Shown here piece after piece: positions 1-10,718 of a DNA stretch of 64,000 nt; within the stretch, counting starts at the first letter, position 1, and each line of letters opens with the position of its first letter. Below the pieces are notes generated by a model that was given only the letters and a program-made list of their open reading frames with translations, was not told the origin of the DNA and did not search any database. The DNA comes from Sphaerosporella brunnea (lineage: Eukaryota > Ascomycota > Pezizomycetes > Pezizales > Pyronemataceae). The DNA is taken from contig VXIS01000119.1 of assembly GCA_008704415.1 (NCBI GenBank), forward strand, positions 58,844-122,843. Direction: 5' to 3'. Made by a program: the position numbers and the translations under genes.

Positions 1-2190
1 CGGTGGTGCTGCTGCGTGCTTCTCAATGCGGTAACCCCTGCTCGTGGCAGTGAATGACCACGCCAGATGGCGTAGACGTGTTTTATTCAGAACCTAGGTT
101 CAACGCATCGACAGCGGGGGTAGTACCGTCGTTTGTAAAAAATAGATTTATAGCCGGCTACGTTGAGAATGATAGCCGAGGCAGACAAGGAACGCGTTGG
201 AAAACGGTAGGCATGGTGATAAAGATGTGCACGAAAAGTACCTGCAACAGCCTAAAACTGATTGTGACGCGGTAATGATGACTTTTCAAAATGGGCAGCA
301 TGTAAATTCACAGGTGTACCTACACTGCGCGGAATGCAATCTTACGTGACATAGCCAATTTCCACGCGTTTCCGGGGAAAAAATGCTGCGTAGATACATT
401 TGAAACTTCAATACAGAAACTTTGACCATCTAGGAAAGTAAAACAAACAGCGCCATGTACTCCCCCCCTCCCCCCACTCTCTGGCTGAGTATAGGATCCT
501 ATGGATCATCTGCAATTGCGCAGTGCCAGCTTTCGATGTACCTACGGCTATCCTGCTTCGTGTGGAGCTATGCCGAAATTGGCCGCAAACGGAGCATATT
601 TTCCCTGCTCAACAGCCCTCCTGTTCCCTCCGGAACGGTAGTTTGGCGGTAGTACGCGGCGCCCGATTTTGCTTAGGGAGACTTGTTGATTTAAAACCAC
701 AATAACAATGAATCCGACATTTACCTGCGGCACCTATCCAAACCACCACGCGGAAGGAAATGCTCCTCCTCCAATCAAAAAGGCAGGGCTTACTTGATGG
801 TGGTGCGGGGTGTGCTGCGGATGGGATTTTCAGACGTTTGGAGTGGTCTCCACAATCGTTCCGAGTCGTCCTTGTCATGATCTGTCAAGGCGAAGCGTTT
901 TTTCTCTGTAACGTTGTTCGAGCACGAGATTTATCTCGCCCGCTTTTGGTTTTTGCAAAAACGTCTCCTTGCGCAACAAAAATCCGATCATTTGCAGACC
1001 CTTGATGTCTGGAATAGACAAATTCGACGCGCTTTAGCTTTGTCCAGGGCTACGCGCTGCGATGGAACGCCAACGCCCACTGGTCTGGTCCGGGTGTTCT
1101 TCCAGCGGGCGAGGCATCGAAACCGGAGCTGAGGTCCTTGGGGAGATGTCGAAGCCCACCGGGCCCTGCTTTTTCCCCGTGGGTTCACCAATGGCGTGCA
1201 CAGCAGGTGGAAAGCCGAGCGGAGCTCGGTTGATGACAACAACTGCCCGAATTGGTCAGATCGGTGCGTGCGGTATCCCCCCATTATGGTCCTGTGGATC
1301 GGGTGTTGCCATGGAGGCCAGTGATGCGCAATTTCTCGTCGTTTTTGGAGCAGCTAAGGCATCTCAGTGTTGACGAATCTCAACATCGGCAATTGGGGGT
1401 GCCTGGAACCCGTCGAAGAAAGCGGCAGTATTCCCCAATCGGCTTAGGAAATGGTTGTTTCCTAGTGCAGCACATCTGCTGTGGTTGGAAACAGGCCGGA
1501 AAATCTTAGGTGAGCAAAATATGTTCCAGCAATCGAGAGGCTTGCGTGGCTGGAAACTCAAAGCACGGTGATATTAGCAAAGAGCGTCTCCCATCGGTCG
1601 CAAACGAAAACGGCAATAAAGGGGTTTCCAACCATTAGTGGCTCAGAACAGGTTGAAGGAGAACCGCGTGAACGACGCGCATGGAGCTTGAATGCAGCCC
1701 CGGCGGGCGAAGCGGGAGCTGAAGCCAACGCAGAAGGACGTGAAATGATGAATCAACCTGTGGCGAGTGGTACAAACATGGTGGAGGTGTCAAATTTGCC
1801 CTCAGCCTACAGTGCCGTTAGGCTAGCTGCGATGCAGCGGGCGGATAGTTCGGCTGTCCATCCACAAGCCCCAAATCGGACGTGATGGAAGACTGTGGTA
1901 GGAGTGTGCAGTCGACGCCAACACCGGATCACCGCAAGCTGCTCAGCTGTGTGTAGATACAATCTTTCAGGCCTTGCAAACCACATATTGGTGAGCTTTC
2001 TCTCAGGATGCTCGCAAAAGCGCGTTCTAACGTTTGACTGACCTTTGAGATGCCCTAGCCCCCGGGGAAAGGCATTTCGTGAGAAGATAACGTTGTGCTG
2101 TTCAGGAAACCCCTCTCCCCCAACACCCTTCTGGAGAGACCTCTTAGCGCTCCACCACTGAATACGCTTTCCTTTTGTTCGACTAATGGT
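1..2190. other. No gene recognised
   Basis: Only short overlapping open frames on both strands (the longest about 105 codons at 1568-1885, plus), without splice-linked continuations or recognisable motifs. No RNA gene, terminal repeat or transposon end was seen. It is probably intergenic or decayed sequence. Confidence 0.5.
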
Positions 2191-2196
2191 ACGCCG

Positions 2197-2460
2197 CTAG
2201 GTGCACGCCGTATCTGCTGCGGCGGTAGGCAAGTTCGAAGGATTATCGGGAGTGGAGATATGAAGCGTGTGGGAGCGTGAGTAAATGAACGGCTCTAGTC
2301 GCTCAAGCTCGTATCTCTTCTTCCGCTCCTTGTCCGCTTTCTCAAACGTTTCGGAATGCACTTTCAAGTCCCTGAGGAATTTGCTGGTAATGGTATCGCT
2401 GCTCTTGTTCCGCTCCTTTTCCTGTTCTCAAACTGTTTGGAACGCATTCTGTGAGAATTC
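2197..2460 (-). pseudogene. Degenerate coiled-coil-like coding remnant
   Basis: Read on the minus strand, 2427 down to 2197 is an open frame of 76 residues rich in K, E, R and D with heptad-like spacing (segments such as FEKADKERKKRYELERLEPF), ending in TAG. It has no ATG. Immediately upstream an in-frame TGA (2428-2430) separates it from a second stretch, SQNAFQTV, which resembles the downstream SETFEKA. This suggests two diverged copies of a repeat of about 33 residues. The nucleotide sequence shows the same duplication (CTCTTCTTCCGCTCC and CTCTTGTTCCGCTCC). It could be an exon of an unrecognised gene with a sequencing error at the TGA, or a fossil. No function is assignable. Confidence 0.3.
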
Positions 2461-3427
2461 AGGGTGCAAGGCTCGCGGCCTGCACGGCCTTGTTGCGGGA
2501 CGTGCTGCTGTTGCCTCCCTCAGATATGAAGTTGGCGATAGTAAAATGTCCGTCGTGGCAGGTCGCACAGTTGCGGTCCCGGTGTGGAGTTGCCTCTCGA
2601 ATTGCTAGGCGCAAGGGCAGCAGGCATAGCACCTTACCGCTTGTTCGGTGGAGAGAGGCATTATATACCAAGTGGTAGTGGTGAAGCAGGGTGTGTTGTT
2701 GCGAGGGTTGCACGGAATAGCAGAGAAGCGACTCCTTGAGAACTCTTCGATGTTGAGGCGGCGAGAACACTCTAGAGCTTTTGTGGAGCAGCAGCACTAT
2801 GTTTCCGTGGGTTCATCCCACCGAGCGGGCGTCAATTCCGCCGTACAGCGACTGTGGATGCGAGAAAACAAACCGGAGCATGGGGTGTGTTCAATGCAAC
2901 GCTGCTTCGCTGGAAAGCACTCGGATTTGCTGACAGGCAGATACCAGGAGATGGATCAAGCGAGCTCGGCGCCGCTCGACAGCAATCATGAGAGAGCGTC
3001 TAGTCGTTTGGATGAATAGGGAGAGATATCGGTGCTGCTGCGGCGACGCGATGTAAATATTCGTTACCGACGCTACGTCCAGAACGTTCTGCAAAACAGG
3101 TCGCCTAGCAAACTGCGAGATGACTGCGGCAATACACCAGGAGATCTGAATGCTATCCCGTCGACACAGGAGACTCCGCGGACAAGAGGCAACACAACAC
3201 AGCCTCTGTCCTCCACAGTCATGGACTGCTCAATCGCCTACCGTGGGTTCATCCATAATTTTGGCAAACGGTTCAGCAGCATACGAACAATGCAGACCGT
3301 GGAAGTCAAAAAATGTCGAAGTCCACAACGCAACGCAGGCAAAAGGGCAGCGCGTGCCTTGATAAAGGGGAATGGGAAATCATGAGCCGGGTTTTCATCT
3401 GAGACAACTGATAGAAGACGCATGCCA
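2461..3427. other. No gene recognised
   Basis: Short open frames only. A short phrase (CCGTGGGTTCATCC) occurs near 2806 and again near 3240, hinting at old local duplication. No splice-consistent gene was found. Confidence 0.45.
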
Positions 3428-4500
3428 GTGCTGTGCCAGCGGGGGTTCGCAGTTTACGGTTATTGGACCCTAAAGGCGCAGCGATTATGCTATACGTGGC
3501 CATACTGGACGGTTTCAAGTTGCAATACCCGCGCCCGGGGTAAGCAAAGGTCAAAAATCACGCCACGAAATGGAAAGTAAATCTTGAAAATCATGTATTA
3601 CAATTTCCCAGGAGCTCCCAGCACACTACCATCACTATGCAACACGAGTTCATTGTATAAACCGGCTGTTTGAAAAAAATTTAACTTGAACGATGAAGTT
3701 AAACAATCCAGCTGCGGTTTGAAATTAAATAATCCGATTGATTTAGCTAAACATTTTTTAAACACACAGCTTGTTTATCTTTCAACCTTACCGCGTGGAC
3801 CCGTGTTACTCAGTGCCACACTGGCTGAGCACAGTTTTCAAATGATACAAATCCAGCTCAATACTACGCAACTCAGCTAGAGACCTCCACCAACCAAACT
3901 CCATCCACCGCGTAAACTCATCGGGAGAAGCATTGTGGGGAATATATTCATGCTCGTCCTTGGCCCGTTGAAACCTGCGTTCAAGCACCGCAATTGCGCG
4001 CTCCAACAGAAAACGCTTATGCTTCCTCCATACTGCTCGGAACAACGGGTGGCTCTCCAGAAAATTCGCGAGCTGTCTTGGCTCCGCGCCTGGGGGAGAC
4101 TGGTGGCGATACTGCTCGTTTTCATATGGGGATATAAGGAGTTCGAACATCACCTCGTCGAGCAGCTCAACCGGCAGGCTCTGCAAGCTGGCGGGCCCGG
4201 GTGGGCGGACGTTGGGGGGAAACATTGGCGGAGTGGTGAGAATTGAGCTTACTCGATGTCAGACTGATATGATGTGGGTTTAGATCGGGAGATGCCGCGT
4301 CATATACCGACTGCATATTGTCCATGTCGTGCGTGGCTCCTGGCGTCCCCTCTGTTCATGCTGTTAACTGCAGTATAGCACGGGTTTCAGGCAGGGTGTC
4401 GGTACTGCCAACCATCTTTTGTGCGCAGATTCGTTTGAACAACAAAGGTTCAACATGGCGCCAACTGGACGCCTACCGTTCAATCGGCACTGCACGGGGG
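3428..4500. repeat. Tandem duplication unit 1 (carries F-box-like gene 1)
   Basis: This unit aligns, with divergence, to about 4765-5620. Shared landmarks in the same order are: TTTACGGTTA near 3455 and 4780; GGTTTCAAGTTGC near 3509 and 4838; the F-box-like ORF; GTCAGACTGATA near 4259 and 5398; GCATATTGTCCATGTCGT near 4313 and 5451; GGTTCAACATGG near 4447 and 5569; and GTTCAATCGG near 4478 and 5600. Flanking as well as coding sequence is duplicated, so this was a segmental tandem duplication. Confidence 0.75.
3806..4225 (-). CDS. F-box-like small protein, paralogue 1
   Basis: A 139-residue intronless open frame. Residues 17-30 read LPVELLDEVMFELL, which matches the start of an F-box (LPxELLxEVFxxL). 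F-box proteins bind Skp1 and present substrates to SCF ubiquitin ligases, but only this first helix is visible and nothing resembles a substrate-binding repeat. The rest is helical and charged, with LANFLESHPLFRAVW and FLLERAIAVLERR near the middle. The paralogue at 4957-5364 conserves these blocks while the flanks diverge, which argues that the protein is or was under selection. The start is the first ATG and lies just before the motif. A role in ubiquitination is inference; a plain unknown helical protein is the alternative. Confidence 0.65.
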   Translation of the reverse strand: MFPPNVRPPGPASLQSLPVELLDEVMFELLISPYENEQYRHQSPPGAEPRQLANFLESHPLFRAVWRKHKRFLLERAIAVLERRFQRAKDEHEYIPHNASPDEFTRWMEFGWWRSLAELRSIELDLYHLKTVLSQCGTE

Positions 4501-4764
4501 AGACTTACCGGATAACTGATAACGTAATAATACCGCTCTGTTATTGACGCTTACGGACCCTGTACTCGCCCATCTGGTGACGCCAATGTCAGTCTATCAA
4601 TCCTGTTAGGGGATGGTACAAAAGCATGAACAAATAAAACAAACCGGTGAAAGGGAAAATATGGCGAAATCCAGAACGCAAAAACACAGGGTTTGCGGTG
4701 ATAAACAGAAACGGAAAAATAATGAATTGGGTTTGCATCTATGACCACGAGTACACAATTATGT

Positions 4765-5620
4765 CAGAGAGTTCGCTATTTACGGTTACTGGAGGATTCT
4801 AGGACAGCAATTATGCTTCACGTTACCCTAATGGCCGGTTTCAAGTTGCCAGACTTGAAATACCCGCGCCGGGCTCAACAGATAAGTTAAACAAGAGTTA
4901 AATACTCCCGAACATTAAGACAACAGTGAAACAACCACATTGTTTATCTTCAATTGTTACTCTATAGCCCAGAGTTCCTCGGTTCCATTCCATCTAACAG
5001 ACTGTAAATAAGATAATTGCTCCCGCACAAGAGCCGGAACCTCCAACAACCACTGCAGAAACTCAACACTGGAAGCATGGCGGCCCATATGTTCACTAGC
5101 GTTCTTCAACTTTTCAAGCCTGCATTCAAGCACCGCAATCGCGCGATCCAACAGAAAATGCCTATGGTCCCTCCATATTTCTCGGTGGAACGCGTGGCTC
5201 TCCAGAAAATTCACGAGCTGTGCTGGCTCCGCGCCTGGGATATACCGGTTCTGACGATGCTCGGATTTAGATGGGGATAGAAGGAGTTCGAACACCACCT
5301 CGACGAGCAGCTCAACTGGCAGGCTGTGCAGGTTAACGGCCGGGCGCACGCTGTGGGAAGACATTGGCGGAGCGGTGTAAGTTTAGCTTGCCCGGTGTCA
5401 GACTGATAGAATGTGGGCTTAGATCGTGAATCGCTGCGTCCTATATCGGCTGCATATTGTCCATGTCGTTTGTGGCTGCCGGTTCATGCTGTTAGCTGCA
5501 ATAGAGAAAGTGTTTCAAGCAGGGGTTTCCCCAACCATGTGTTGTGAGCACAGTCCTTCGAACATCAAGGGTTCAACATGGCCCCAATGGGACGCGTACC
5601 GTTCAATCGGCGTATTATGC
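4765..5620. repeat. Tandem duplication unit 2 (carries F-box-like gene 2)
   Basis: Second copy of the unit at 3428-4500, in the same orientation. It is shorter because of deletions outside the gene. About 260 bases (4501-4764) separate the two and hold nothing recognisable. Confidence 0.75.
4957..5364 (-). CDS. F-box-like small protein, paralogue 2
   Basis: A 135-residue intronless open frame paralogous to 3806-4225. The F-box-like start LPVELLVEVVFELL is at residues 15-28. The shared core contains NFLESH, an arginine/tryptophan pair (REIW against RAVW) and FLLDRAIAVLE. The C-terminal third is the most diverged, and this copy ends in EELWAIE. About 190 bases upstream of both start codons are also similar, so the promoter was duplicated with the gene. 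Function is unknown beyond the possible Skp1-binding helix. Confidence 0.65.
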   Translation of the reverse strand: MSSHSVRPAVNLHSLPVELLVEVVFELLLSPSKSEHRQNRYIPGAEPAQLVNFLESHAFHREIWRDHRHFLLDRAIAVLECRLEKLKNASEHMGRHASSVEFLQWLLEVPALVREQLSYLQSVRWNGTEELWAIE

Positions 5621-6021
5621 ACTTAAGTGCCTTGTTGGATCTGATGTGGGGCAGAATCGATTGTTCATGCCAGGTGGGTCTCATAAACTTTGAAGAAACA
5701 AGAATAGAGGTAACTAATCTCAAGTTATTGCGTCTCAGCAGGGTGGGAGATTACCTTCGCAACCACACCAGCTGTGCCGCCATTTAAAAGATTGCGCAAA
5801 TTGTAGGCCGGTAATGCCGTTCATTGAGGGTTCGTCACCGTTCCTTGGATCATCATGCAGTGACATGGAAAAAAAAGCCCCATCATCGATTTCATCAACA
5901 CCAATGTGCCATACACGAATGAAAACACTCCCACAACCGTTTACCCTCTTCCATCCTTCCTGATTTTCTGAAGGCTGCAGTACATGGATGCTTTTCTGTT
6001 CAGAAACCTGTATCCGGCACT
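5621..6021. other. Intergenic, nothing recognised
   Basis: No supported gene. It separates the convergent-looking end of the tandem duplication from the 3' end of the gene at 6022-6664, and presumably includes that gene's 3' untranslated region. Confidence 0.5.
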
Positions 6022-6664
6022 TTAGGCGCTGAAACCCTTTTCGTCGTTAGCGACACCATCGACCTCCGGCGCGCACACAGTCAAAACGGGGATGTGCCAG
6101 TTGACAGAGCCGTCCTGGTCGTTCTCCTGGTGGGTGACGGGGTAGTCCGCAGCGGGCTTGGCGGTTTCCTTGTCGACAGGCTCCTCTCCACCGTCGGCAG
6201 AAGTAGCCGGATCAACGACGAGGGTGTCGTCCAGAACACAGGTATTGGTATCATGGATGTGCATGTTGACAGTGCCATCCTGGTCGTTCTCCTGGCTCTC
6301 TTCCTTGTTGGTGACGGTACCCGCGGGGTCGTTCGCGGAAAGCTTGAGATTTCCCTGGTCGACAGGCTCCCCTCCACCCTCGGCCGAAGCGGCCGGATCA
6401 ACAGCGAGGGTCTCATGATGCAACTCAGCGCCTGCAGTGGCTCCAGCGCTACGGCACGGCGGGTCTGGCCGGTCGATGTTGTCGTGCTCGTGAACGTTGC
6501 CGGGCTTGCTGGACAATCCGTGCGGAGGACTGCAGAGCACAGGACCGTAACCCGGGTAACGCCTGCCGAATCGGAGCTGTCGAGCTCTGATACTCATCGG
6601 CTGCCGTGGTCAGCTGAGGTTTGAGGATGAAGGATTGTGAAGTGATACATACAGATCTAGCCAT
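6022..6664 (-). CDS. Two-exon gene, acidic protein with internal duplicate repeat
   Basis: Model: exon 1 is 6653-6664 (ATG GCT AGA TCT), the intron is 6601-6652 (GTATGT...CAG with a GCTGAC branch point, 52 nt, phase 0), and exon 2 is 6022-6600, giving 196 residues. A shorter start inside exon 2 is possible, but the splice joins in frame and the upstream ATG has a good context (AACCATGG). Residues about 69-119 and 131-174 are two copies of one repeat. Each has VDP-A-[AT]-S-A-[ED]-GG, then EPVD, then QENDQDG-[TS]-VN-x-HI. There is no signal peptide and no membrane segment. The N-terminal 45 residues are basic and the rest acidic. I recognise no family. The VDPAT phrase also occurs near the N-terminus of the small-protein family at 17-21 kb, which may be chance. 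Confidence 0.6.
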
Positions 6665-8122
6665 GGTTTCCGTGTTTTTTTTTTGGTGGCAGGTGGTGAT
6701 GGCCAGGTGGGGGAGGGAAATATGACTTTATACTGGAAGCTCTCGATGGTCGCCGATGCCTTCGATGACTGTGCGCTCGGCTTCGGTGGGGTCTGAAATC
6801 TCTGCTGGGCTGGCCGGCGGCTGCAGTGTCGTGCGTCGCACTTATTAAATCTTTGCCCTGTGGAAATCGAAATCGACAATGCGAACAGGTAGTAGCGCGC
6901 AGCAGTACTCTCCACGCCGTTGGCACAGGGTCCATCTTTGGTACGGTTTCAGTCACATTCGGCATCCGCCACGGCATATTACAACATCTATCTACCCCGA
7001 ATGGGTGTTCGAAAAAAACAAGAAATTCAGGCACACGCGCTCGCAAATCAACAACCAAGTTTTGTTGGATTCCCCCTCCCACTTTGCTAGCCTACAAATG
7101 ACCTAGATGGTCTGTCGACGATACTTAGCTACCGCTGGATCTCAACTGGAACATTAGGGTCAAGGACAAAGAGGCCTACCTGACGGGAGACGATAAATCA
7201 CGCTCAACGTACCTCCCGGCGAGAAGATGCGGACACTGACCAGGGCCCTGCGACAGATAGACAACCGGTGGAATTTTGGACGGAATATCTGCGCGTGGGC
7301 AGAACCTGAACTCCAGGTCGGTCTACTAGTATTAACGCGGACGCAAGGCGACCGCCTTAATTATGCTGATGGCGAAATTGTCACGGTGAAGGGTTAGGGT
7401 TTCTCCATCATGATGTTGCCACACTTTCAACCACAGCCCGAGAAAGTTGTTGATGACGCCCCGTCGTCAAGGCAGTGGAAGCGAAAACGACAGGACAAGC
7501 GCAAGCATGGAAGGCTGGGTGGAGGAGGAGGAAATGAGGCGGACGAGAAGGGCGAAGGTGACCAAGAGGATCCGCTTCAAAAGCCTGAGATTGCCCCAGT
7601 CATACTCAGTGCGATGACAATAAACCGAATGTTGAAGGCCATTTTCAAAGCGTCGTGTTCGCTGCTCTGCGGAAATCAACTACTTTTTGGCGAGCAGAAT
7701 TCCCCAGTCGCGAATGGAAATACCAGTCGCGAGGTGGAGCCCAGTTACGACTGGGACGTCTGGGGCGGCCGCACACGCCACAGAGAAGTCGAAATACGAC
7801 AGGTTATTGATTGAGTATTTAGCAAACTGCTATGTACAGAAATTCCGTAGGTTTTCACCTTCTTGTGCTCGAATGCGGAATGATCGCGTCCGTTACTAGT
7901 AGCTGTTTATACCCGGCAAGAACAGCTGTGCTCTCACCGCCTTCGGTGTAGTCCCAGCCTCCACTTATATATCACACTATAACAGGCTCCTAGCCTGCGA
8001 CAGACGACGATAGCAATTGGAACATTCCCGCCAGGCTGGAAGGGACTGGCCGACTGCTCTGGCACTACGCGGCAAAAGTTCATGAAATCCGGCTGGAGTC
8101 TTGAGAACTACACACCAGGCGT
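6665..8122. other. No confident gene; edge of the inverted repeat lies inside
   Basis: Open frames at 6657-7082 (minus) and 7410-7814 (plus) are low-complexity or have no splice context. At 7700-7770 is a short phrase (CGCGAATGGAAATACCAGT and GACTGGGACGTC) that recurs diverged and in the same orientation at 11345-11412. The palindrome arm begins or becomes visible at 7266. Confidence 0.45.
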
Positions 8123-9300
8123 TTAATCGGTAACAATCGGAACTAGTTGGTAGATGGACTGCTTGGGTGCGCGGTAGGCCCAGAGAACGGAGACGACGTG
8201 TATGGCGAAGATGGCAGCCACCGCCAAAGACCTTTGCCTCGAAAAGTTAGACGCCACTTGAGTCCAAGATACTGGAACACCAGCCCTGCGCGAAGTTGTG
8301 GTGGAAAACGTCGTGGTTTGTGAGCTGTCGAAATCCACAGGCCGCGAATAAGAAGTATGTTCGCAAAGCCCTTGAATCGTCCACCACAGCTGGTCAGATG
8401 GGGACGCCAGATGCCTTCCCAGGGCCTGTCATTATTGTAGTACCACAAGTTCCCCACCCAAAAACGCCAGAATGAAGTGGCTAGCTAGACTACTGCCCAA
8501 CGGGTAACTCTCGAATGCATCGCGCACTCGGTCCATCTGGGAGGCGGCACGTTCAGAAAGCTCATCACGGCGTATCACTCGCACGCCAATTACGCAGCAG
8601 TGGCTCGCTCAGCCCCAGAGCGGGGCTGTTTGGTTGAGGCAAACATCCGCCGAGTAATCGTAAAATGCACACGGCTTAACTCGGGCTGGAGTTTGGGAGC
8701 GGAAGACCAATTTCGGTCAAAAGGAAGGATGACAATTTCCTAATTTCCTGCGGCCACGAATAGTAATCCGTGGTGTAAATAAATGGGCCGAACAACTCTA
8801 GCATACGACAATCCCGCTAGCTGTGCAAACAAAGAGGCTGCTTTCTGCCAGATACGCCCGGCTAGCCGACCGGCCATGCTTTTTCCCCGCCATAAGCATC
8901 CGGTATCTACGTGCATCGCTCCACACAGCCCGGAAATGGTCAGCGTTGTCCTCAAACCCCGCCAGCTCAAACTTCCGTCTAGTCAATCCCTCTTCGCGCT
9001 TAGTCTCTTCTGGCTTCTTGCTGCACAGCGTCATCCACGTCCTCAAATCCACCAACCGGCGTTGCACATATGGCCATTGCAAAATCTTGAATATCACATG
9101 CCGTCCGGCTTGGAATCCCGGAGTTCAAGCAACCAGTAGAGTGGTAAAAGGGTTGCCGGACAGATCAACGCTACCGCAATGGACTTCCGGGTGAGCTTCG
9201 TGCTACCAAACGAGTGCATGCAGGCCTGAGCAGGAACAACAGGATACCGGCGCCCACAACATGGATCCGCAACGCTAGGACCTCCGGCCGAATAGTTACG
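8123..9300 (-). CDS. Fragmented membrane-protein-like gene (left copy)
   Basis: Several minus-strand frames look coding and read in one direction. Upstream (about 9170-9130) is a hydrophobic stretch, KSIAVALICPATLLPLYWLL. It is followed by about 95 residues (8798-9097) rich in W, R and K, including PYVQRRLVDLRTW and HFRAVWSDARRYR. The last piece (8123-8338) has a predicted membrane helix, LAVAAIFAIHVVSVLWAY, and ends at TAA 8123-8125. The joins need introns or frame corrections that I could not fix. This arm also has an extra C near 8812 (AATCCCGCT against AATCCGCT in the right arm), which shifts the frame. It is probably an integral membrane protein; the family is not recognised. The exact start is unknown. 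Confidence 0.35.
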
Positions 9301-9593
9301 TCGGCAAGGTTGCAGGCTGGGCCCAGCCTTGGGCAGGTATTCAAGCAGCCCAGACGTTCAAGCATTCAGCCGAGGCTACACCAAACCAGGATCGGCATGG
9401 CTCGTGTAACAACTTTATCTCGACTACGTCTGCACTCCAGATGCGGCATGCTTCCCTTGGGAAAGATCATCAAGTGTGATGAAATGAGGAATGGTCGCCT
9501 ACGTCGAAGCGGGAGCGGGCGTGGGGCGGAACATCTCGGAACGGAGGTGCTTCCTCCAAGAAAACACGGTCACCACCTGCAGAGCCGTAACTA

Positions 9594-10613
9594 CTCGTGC
9601 CAAGGCGGTGTTACCACCACACCCCCCGGGCGCTCGCAGGCTCGCGCCCAAGTGGTGCACTCATCAAATGAGTGCCCGCCATGTCACGAATAAATGCAGT
9701 TCACGGATAAATTTGAACGCATCTTCAACACCCAGCAATCTTTCACCACCACCACCATTCAATTATGCTACCTATTCAGAGGGAAGAGCCCTATTAGTCT
9801 GTAGATGCCCGGATTCAAGTGTTAATTGAGGTTCTCGGCGAGAGGGGCGAGGAAAATCCAAATCCAAATCTAGATCTATGGTTGGGGACAGTCCCAGAGC
9901 GCCGCGACATTCGGTTTGAGTAGCTAAACCCCATCAAAATAGAGCCCTTCTGAGACCCACAGGGGCGCTTTCGGCCCGTAATTCGCAAAAACAGGGTCCT
10001 TTTGTATGTTCTTTGGTTTTAGGGGCGTACCGCCGGCGGTGTCGATGAGGTTTCTTCATGAACTCGCACTCATGCTACTCATGTTACCGGATATGTGAGT
10101 TTACTAAGCCATTTCTTGCCATAATTGGCAAGTTGGCTCCCATCAAATTGACCCGCTTTCAACCCGCTCCACCACCTTCAACAACCATTATATTTTTTTT
10201 ATGAGCGCATAGAATGATACTTTCGATGGTTCTCAATCGATCTATACCGAGTGATTAAATTTTAAATGTGTTGTGGTGGTGGTGGAGCGTGGTGAAGTTG
10301 GGTACTAAAGTGCTCGGGCGACAGGTGTCCTCAACCATAGATTTGGATTTTTCCTCGCCCCTCTCTGGCTTAGAACCTCAATTAACACTTGAATCCGGGC
10401 ATCTACAGACTAATAGGGCTCTTCCCTCTGAATAGGTAGCATAATTGAATGGTGGTGGTGGTGAAAGATTGCTGGGTGTTGAAGATGCGTTCAAATTTAT
10501 CCGTGAACTGCATTTATTCGTGACATGGCGGGCACTCATTTGATGAGTGCACCACTTGGGCGCGAGCCTGCGAGCGCCCGGGGCGTGTGGTGGTAACACC
10601 ACCTTGGCACGAG
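9594..10613. mobile_element. Fold-back element with long terminal inverted repeats (left copy)
   Basis: A 1020-bp element starting CTCGTGCCAAGG and ending in the inverse, flanked by TA (9592-9593 and 10614-10615). The terminal inverted repeats run about 300 bp (9594-9892 and about 10320-10613), nearly identical over the outer 240 bp and interrupted by small indels further in. The core of about 430 bp has no coding frame. TA target duplications fit a non-autonomous relative of Tc1/mariner elements; the long repeats resemble fold-back elements. No transposase is present. Confidence 0.8.
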
Positions 10614-10684
10614 TATCCGGGGACACAACGGAGAAGATTCCCCACGTCCCCAACTGTGAGCCTTTCGTAAGTGATTGTGTTGTG

Positions 10685-10685
<1 letters not shown>

Positions 10686-10716
<31 letters not shown>
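10686..10716 (+). repeat. Homopolymer run T31 (left copy)
   Basis: Thirty-one consecutive T between GTGC and GCGTAACG. The mirror position (60547-60577) has exactly 31 A. It could be the poly(A) trace of a retroposon on the minus strand, but no retroposon body was identified next to it. Confidence 0.8.

Positions 10717-10718
<2 letters not shown>

Noticed and set aside
7410..7814. 134-codon plus-strand frame
   Set aside because: Glycine/Glu low complexity, no splice context, and it overlaps the dispersed short repeat.
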